Below, one piece after another: positions 6,309-9,333 of a stretch of 9,333 nt of DNA. The stretch is from Nitriliruptoraceae bacterium (GTDB lineage: Bacteria > Actinomycetota > Nitriliruptoria > Nitriliruptorales > Nitriliruptoraceae), in assembly GCA_003554005.1 (NCBI GenBank), contig PWEU01000012.1, positions 1-9,333 on the forward strand. Direction: 5' to 3'. The notes under the pieces are model-generated. The model was not told where the DNA came from. It was given only the letters and a program-made list of their open reading frames with translations, and did no database searches. The first letter of the stretch is position 1. The number at the start of each line of letters is the position of its first letter. The position numbers and the translations under genes were made by a program.

Positions 6309-7968
6309 AGCCGACCGCGGTCAGCTCCCTGGCCAGCAGCCCGCGGGCGATCACCTTCAGCGCGAGCACCTCGTCGGTCCCCTCGAAGATCGACAGCACC
6401 CGGGCATCGACGAACAGCCGGCTGACCTCGTACTCCTCGGCGTAGCCGTACCCACCGTGCAGTTGCTGCGCCTCCCGCGTCACCCACTCCGCGGAGCGGC
6501 AGGCGAACTGCTTCACCTGGCTCGCGGTCAGCGCCGCCTCGCGCTCGCCGCGGGCGAGCTCGCGAGCGACCTGGACGGACAGCGCCCGGCAGGCGGCCAG
6601 GGTCGCTGCCATCCGGGCGATGCGGACCCGGGTGAGCTGGAACTGCGCGATCGGCTGGTCGAAGACCCGGCGCTCGCTGGTGTAGGTGACGGCCCCCTCC
6701 AGGGCGGCCTGCATGACGCCCTGGGCGCGCGCCGCGGTCTGCAGCCGGGCGTTGGCGAAGGCCTGCATCTGGAGGTAGAAGCCGCGCCCGAGCCCGTCCT
6801 CCTCGCCGATCAGGGCGTCCGCAGGGCCCCGCCAACCCTCGAAGGCGACCTCGAAGGAGTGCATCCCTCGGTAGCCGAGCGTCGGGATGGCCCGGGCGTC
6901 CATGCGCCCACCGCCCGTGCCACCGACCTCGCCGTCAGGTCCTTGCTCGAAGGCGAAGTGGTGCCCGGCGGCGGCGGGCTTCTCCACCACGAACAGGCTG
7001 AGCCCCTTGTGGCCCAGCGAGCGGTCCGGGTCCGTGCGGGCCAGCACCAGCAGGTACTCCGCGCGGCCGGCGAAGGTGCACCAGGTCTTGACCCCGTCGA
7101 TCACCCAGTGGTCGCCGTCCCGGCGGGCGGAGGTCTTGACACCGGCGACGTCGGATCCGAAGTCCGGCTCGGTCACCGCGACGGCGCACATGCGCTCGCC
7201 CGAGGCGATCGCGGGCAACCACCGCGCCTTCTGCGCGTCGGTCCCACCCTTCAGGATCGCGGTCCCGATGATCTCCGGGCGGGTGATCAGCGATCCGGCG
7301 ACACCGAGCGAGCCACGGGACAGCTCCTCGGTCACCAGGACCATGTTCAGCAGCTCGTCCTCGCCCCCCGAGGCGAACCCACCGTGCTCCTCGGGGATCG
7401 ACAGGGCGAAGCAACCGAGCTCGGCCAGGCCGGAGATGATCTCCTCGGGGATGTCCTCGTCGGCGCGGTGGACGTGCTCGGCCACCGGCATGACCTTGTC
7501 CTCGGCGAAACGCCGGAAGGTGGACCGGACCATCTCCAGGTCCTCGTCGAGATGGCGGGGGCCGGCCTCACCGGAGGCCAGGATCACGTCGCCGAGCTCA
7601 CCGAGCAGCGACGTGTCACGTCCCGCAGCCAATGACTCGGCGACCGCGGCCAGCGGGTCCCGACCCAGGCCGAAGGACGCCTCCTGTCCGGCGATCCGGG
7701 CCAGCAGGTCCGTGGCGACATCGGCCGCGGCGACCAGCGCCAGACGGGACTGGGTGCCGTCGGGCGTGCCCAGCTCAGCCAGCGCCCGGGCCGCGACCAG
7801 CGCCGACGAGACGGAGGCGAGGTCGTAGGCGGCCGCCTGGTGCTCATCCAGCCGGCCGGCGTCGACCCGGCCGTCGACCGTGCAGGCGGTGGCCAGGTGA
7901 CGCGCGGCGGTGGTCACGCAGGCGTCCACCGCGTCGATCAGGGTCTGGGCGTGGGTCAGTTCGGACAC
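6307..7968 (-). CDS. Acyl-CoA dehydrogenase with N-terminal extension, methylsuccinyl-CoA dehydrogenase-like
   Basis: A 553-residue FAD flavoenzyme; ordinary acyl-CoA dehydrogenases have about 380-400. It would oxidise an acyl-CoA at the alpha-beta bond and pass electrons to electron-transfer flavoprotein. Residues 1-140 are an Ala-rich helical extension. The catalytic fold follows: N-terminal helices from DLEMVRSTFRRFAEDKVMP (143-161), the flavin motif AVTEPDFGSDVAG (264-276), LGYRGM (364-369), RVFDQPIAQFQ (434-444) and LHGGYGYAEEYEVSRLFVDA (503-522). IFEGTDEV (527-534) supplies the likely catalytic base Glu529. Length, extension and the GYRGM segment recall (2S)-methylsuccinyl-CoA dehydrogenase (Mcd) of the ethylmalonyl-CoA pathway, but no other gene of that pathway lies here, so substrate is inferred. 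Start GTG at 7968 has GGAGG at 7978-7974, five bases away. Confidence 0.93.
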   Translation of the reverse strand: MSELTHAQTLIDAVDACVTTAARHLATACTVDGRVDAGRLDEHQAAAYDLASVSSALVAARALAELGTPDGTQSRLALVAAADVATDLLARIAGQEASFGLGRDPLAAVAESLAAGRDTSLLGELGDVILASGEAGPRHLDEDLEMVRSTFRRFAEDKVMPVAEHVHRADEDIPEEIISGLAELGCFALSIPEEHGGFASGGEDELLNMVLVTEELSRGSLGVAGSLITRPEIIGTAILKGGTDAQKARWLPAIASGERMCAVAVTEPDFGSDVAGVKTSARRDGDHWVIDGVKTWCTFAGRAEYLLVLARTDPDRSLGHKGLSLFVVEKPAAAGHHFAFEQGPDGEVGGTGGGRMDARAIPTLGYRGMHSFEVAFEGWRGPADALIGEEDGLGRGFYLQMQAFANARLQTAARAQGVMQAALEGAVTYTSERRVFDQPIAQFQLTRVRIARMAATLAACRALSVQVARELARGEREAALTASQVKQFACRSAEWVTREAQQLHGGYGYAEEYEVSRLFVDARVLSIFEGTDEVLALKVIARGLLARELTAVG

Positions 7969-8028
7969 GGGAGCCTCCGTTGCCGACGGCGCACGGTCGG
8001 GGTGACGTGCAGCGTGGGCCCTGTGGAC

Positions 8029-8057
8029 AGCCTGCCACCGCCGGCCGTGACCACCAA
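8029..8057 (-). promoter_or_regulatory. Weak candidate promoter of the acyl-CoA dehydrogenase gene
   Basis: On the minus strand TTGGTG (8057-8052) and CAGGCT (8034-8029) are 17 bases apart in the 129-bp gap between the kinase stop and the dehydrogenase start. Both boxes are imperfect. The predicted start near 8022 would give a leader of about 54 nt. CTGT-GG-ACAG (8021-8030) is a small inverted repeat over this point. Confidence 0.28.
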
Positions 8058-8071
8058 GCCGGCGCGGTCAC
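8047..8071. repeat. Inverted repeat GTGACC-N13-GGTCAC, possible operator before the dehydrogenase
   Basis: GTGACC (8047-8052) and GGTCAC (8066-8071) are perfect inverted half-sites 19 bases centre to centre, about two helical turns. One half-site abuts and overlaps the candidate -35 box of the dehydrogenase gene. This geometry fits a dimeric repressor, but no regulator gene lies in the window to pair with it. Confidence 0.33.
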
Positions 8072-8097
8072 CTCCGACAGCGCTCGCGCGTTGGCGA

Positions 8098-9051
8098 TCA
8101 GGCGCGCTCCTTCGCGACCACCGCGGCGCCGATGGCACCTCCCGAGTCGCCGAGGGCGGCCCGCACCAGCCTGACCTCCGGGGGCTGCAGGAACAGCAGG
8201 GGGCGCATCGCGACCTCCAGGTCCGCCCGGAAGCCCTCGCCGAGCTTGTCCGCCAGCCCGCCGCCGAGGACCACCACCTCGAGGTCCAGCAGGTTGACCA
8301 CGCTGGCGATCCCGGCCGCCAACGCCTCGACAGCTTCGCGCAGCAACGCGGTCACCAGTTCGTCGCCCTCGTCCAGCGCCGCCTTGAACACGCCCGAGGT
8401 GACGCGGTCCTTGCCCTTCTCCCGGGCGATCTCGAACAGCCGTGTCGCCCGACCGCCGGCCTGCGCCCGCTCGGCCGACCGCTCCATCGCCCGGCGACCC
8501 GCGTAGGCCTCGACGCACCCACGCCGCCCACAGCCGCACATCGCACCGCCCTGGCGAACGATGACGTGGCCCAGCCCTCCTGCCCCTCCGTGACTGCCCT
8601 CGAAGGCCACACCGTCCAGCACCAACCCGCCGCCGACCCCGGTGCCGGCGAACACGGTCAGCAGGTTGCTCGCGCCCTGGGCGGCCCCCAACCGGTGCTC
8701 ACCGATCGCGGCCGCCGTGACGTCGTTGCTCACCGACACCGGCAGGGAGAGCTCGGCCGCCAGCAGGTCACCCAGGGGGAACCGCTCGTCGACACCTCCC
8801 ACGTTCGGGCCACCGTCGACCGACCCGTCGGTGACGATGCCCGGGACCCCGACCCCCACGGCGTCGAGGTCGTCGAGGTCGATGCCGGCGTCCTCGACCG
8901 CCTTCCTGGTGGTCTTGCGGAGCTCCTTGACGAACCCCTCCGCGCCCCCCTCGGTGGGGGTGGGCCGCTTGGTGCTGCCCCGGACCTCCTCACCGTCGAG
9001 GACCACGGCGTAGATGTTGGTGCCACCCAGGTCGATGCCCACCGTGCTCAC
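8098..9051 (-). CDS. ROK-family sugar kinase (glucokinase-like) with an altered ExGH motif
   Basis: A 317-residue cytoplasmic kinase of normal ROK length, expected to phosphorylate a hexose with ATP. GTG at 9051 has GAGGAGG eight bases upstream. The phosphate-binding motif DLGGTN is at 7-12. Catalytic Asp110 follows Asn109 in SVSNDVTAAA. The second phosphate motif FAGTGVGGG is at 134-142 and the adenosine-side VLGGGLAD at 261-268. The ROK zinc site is complete: His162 plus Cys172, Cys174 and Cys179 in CGCGRRGC, followed by Glu181. The numbering nearly matches the Streptomyces griseus glucokinase as I recall it. In place of ExGH it has GLGH: the sugar-binding Glu is Gly159 (codon GGG, 8577-8575). 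Sugar specificity is therefore uncertain. There is no N-terminal helix-turn-helix, so it is a kinase and not a ROK repressor. Confidence 0.93.
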   Translation of the reverse strand: MSTVGIDLGGTNIYAVVLDGEEVRGSTKRPTPTEGGAEGFVKELRKTTRKAVEDAGIDLDDLDAVGVGVPGIVTDGSVDGGPNVGGVDERFPLGDLLAAELSLPVSVSNDVTAAAIGEHRLGAAQGASNLLTVFAGTGVGGGLVLDGVAFEGSHGGAGGLGHVIVRQGGAMCGCGRRGCVEAYAGRRAMERSAERAQAGGRATRLFEIAREKGKDRVTSGVFKAALDEGDELVTALLREAVEALAAGIASVVNLLDLEVVVLGGGLADKLGEGFRADLEVAMRPLLFLQPPEVRLVRAALGDSGGAIGAAVVAKERA

Positions 9052-9089
9052 GATCGTCGCCTCCTCGGGCCCCGTCCACGTTGCGGTGC

Positions 9090-9095
9090 AGCCTA
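9090..9095 (-). promoter_or_regulatory. -10-like box upstream of the ROK kinase gene
   Basis: TAGGCT at 9095-9090 (minus strand) lies 38 bases before the GTG start, implying a start site near 9083 and a leader of about 32 nt. No good -35 match is present; the expected -35 position falls within the inverted repeat at 9107-9130. Confidence 0.38.
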
Positions 9096-9106
9096 ACGGG
9101 GGTCGA

Positions 9107-9130
9107 CCACCCTCCGTGGGCGCAGGGTGG
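9107..9130. repeat. Perfect 7-bp inverted repeat between the transporter and kinase genes
   Basis: CCACCCT (9107-9113) and AGGGTGG (9124-9130) pair perfectly around a 10-nt loop. It lies 30 bases past the transporter stop codon and covers the -35 region of the kinase promoter candidate. It could be a terminator for the transporter (no T-run follows) or an operator for the kinase. Confidence 0.4.
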
Positions 9131-9159
9131 CCCCGGGCCGCCAGCCGGGCAGCACCAGG

Positions 9160-9333
9160 TCACGGACCCCGGCGTACCCCGATGACGACGAGCCCGAGGA
9201 TCAACAGCGCCGCACCCACCCACCCCGTCCAGGCCAGCCGTTCCCCGACCACGACGACGGCCAGGATCGTCGCCGCCAGGGGCTCGGCCAGGGTGAGGGT
9301 GGTCACGGTCGGGGCGTCGAGGGCCGCCAGGCC
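9160..9333 (-). CDS. EamA/DMT-family transporter, C-terminal fragment at the window edge
   Basis: The last 57 residues of a membrane transporter, open to the right edge and ending at TGA (9162-9160). Two hydrophobic helices are visible, roughly residues 10-30 and 34-53. The segment LAEPLAATILAVVVVGERL (15-33), followed by GAALLILGLVVIGVRR (40-55), matches the ending of EamA (drug/metabolite transporter) proteins, which have ten helices in two repeats and move small metabolites across the inner membrane. The substrate cannot be inferred. It is 108 bp upstream of the ROK kinase on the same strand, but the gap holds its own -10-like box and a hairpin. The start codon and the first four fifths of the protein are outside the window. 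Confidence 0.85.
   Translation of the reverse strand, partial: GLAALDAPTVTTLTLAEPLAATILAVVVVGERLAWTGWVGAALLILGLVVIGVRRGP

Noticed and set aside
6182..6835. An N-terminal extension of the ATPase frame reaching to 6835 (517 residues in all).
   Set aside because: The added part overlaps the end of the dehydrogenase gene in another frame on the same strand and has shadow-like composition. Known NatA proteins start just before the first beta strand, as GTG 6181 does.
3269..7968. A beta-oxidation operon formed by the crotonase and the acyl-CoA dehydrogenase.
   Set aside because: The two genes are on opposite strands, separated by the ABC exporter operon, and the crotonase lacks the hydratase residues, so a shared pathway is not supported by the layout.
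7840..8174. Possible small gene on the plus strand in the gap between the kinase and the dehydrogenase (7969-8097).
   Set aside because: Open frames here continue into antisense of both neighbours and are Arg/Pro/Gly-rich. The 129-bp gap is better explained as a promoter region.
6268..9096. Long plus-strand open frames (455 codons at 6268-7635 and 418 codons at 7840-9096) opposite the dehydrogenase and kinase.
   Set aside because: They are antisense shadows of genes with intact catalytic motifs, show low-complexity composition, and have no convincing ribosome site or family motif.

Overview
This window is very GC-rich and its reading frames favour G or C at the third codon position. Start codons are often GTG, with GGAGG-type ribosome sites. 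The genes fit a high-GC actinobacterium, possibly a deep-branching one; that placement is an inference from composition and gene style, not a phylogeny. Seven protein genes are supported. Six lie on the minus strand and one on the plus strand.

Layout, left to right. (1) 1-3011, minus: large subunit of glutamate synthase (gltB), with its C-terminal third beyond the left edge. (2) 3012-3268: divergent promoter region holding a good gltB promoter, a -10-like box for the rightward gene, and overlapping inverted repeats. (3) 3269-4060, plus: a crotonase-fold protein lacking both catalytic glutamates of enoyl-CoA hydratase. It converges on the next gene across a 16-bp gap. (4) 4077-5285 and 5282-6181, minus: an ABC-2 permease and its ATPase of the NatA/NatB exporter type, joined by an ATGA overlap with the ATPase first. 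(5) 6307-7968, minus: an acyl-CoA dehydrogenase with a roughly 140-residue N-terminal extension, resembling (2S)-methylsuccinyl-CoA dehydrogenase. (6) 8098-9051, minus: a ROK-family sugar kinase with an intact zinc site but a Gly in place of the usual sugar-binding Glu. (7) 9160-9333, minus: the last 57 residues of an EamA/DMT-type membrane transporter whose start lies beyond the right edge.

How they fit together. The only firm operon is the ATPase-permease pair. The kinase, the dehydrogenase and the ATPase each have a 100-130 bp upstream gap with promoter-like sequence, so they are probably separate transcription units in series. The region is housekeeping and central metabolism: ammonium assimilation, acyl-CoA metabolism, sugar phosphorylation and export. 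I saw no phage, transposon, CRISPR, toxin-antitoxin, tRNA or rRNA feature, and nothing that amounts to a new defence or biosynthetic system. The points worth a second look are active-site substitutions in the crotonase and the kinase, the likely identity of the dehydrogenase, and several inverted repeats placed at promoters or stop codons.
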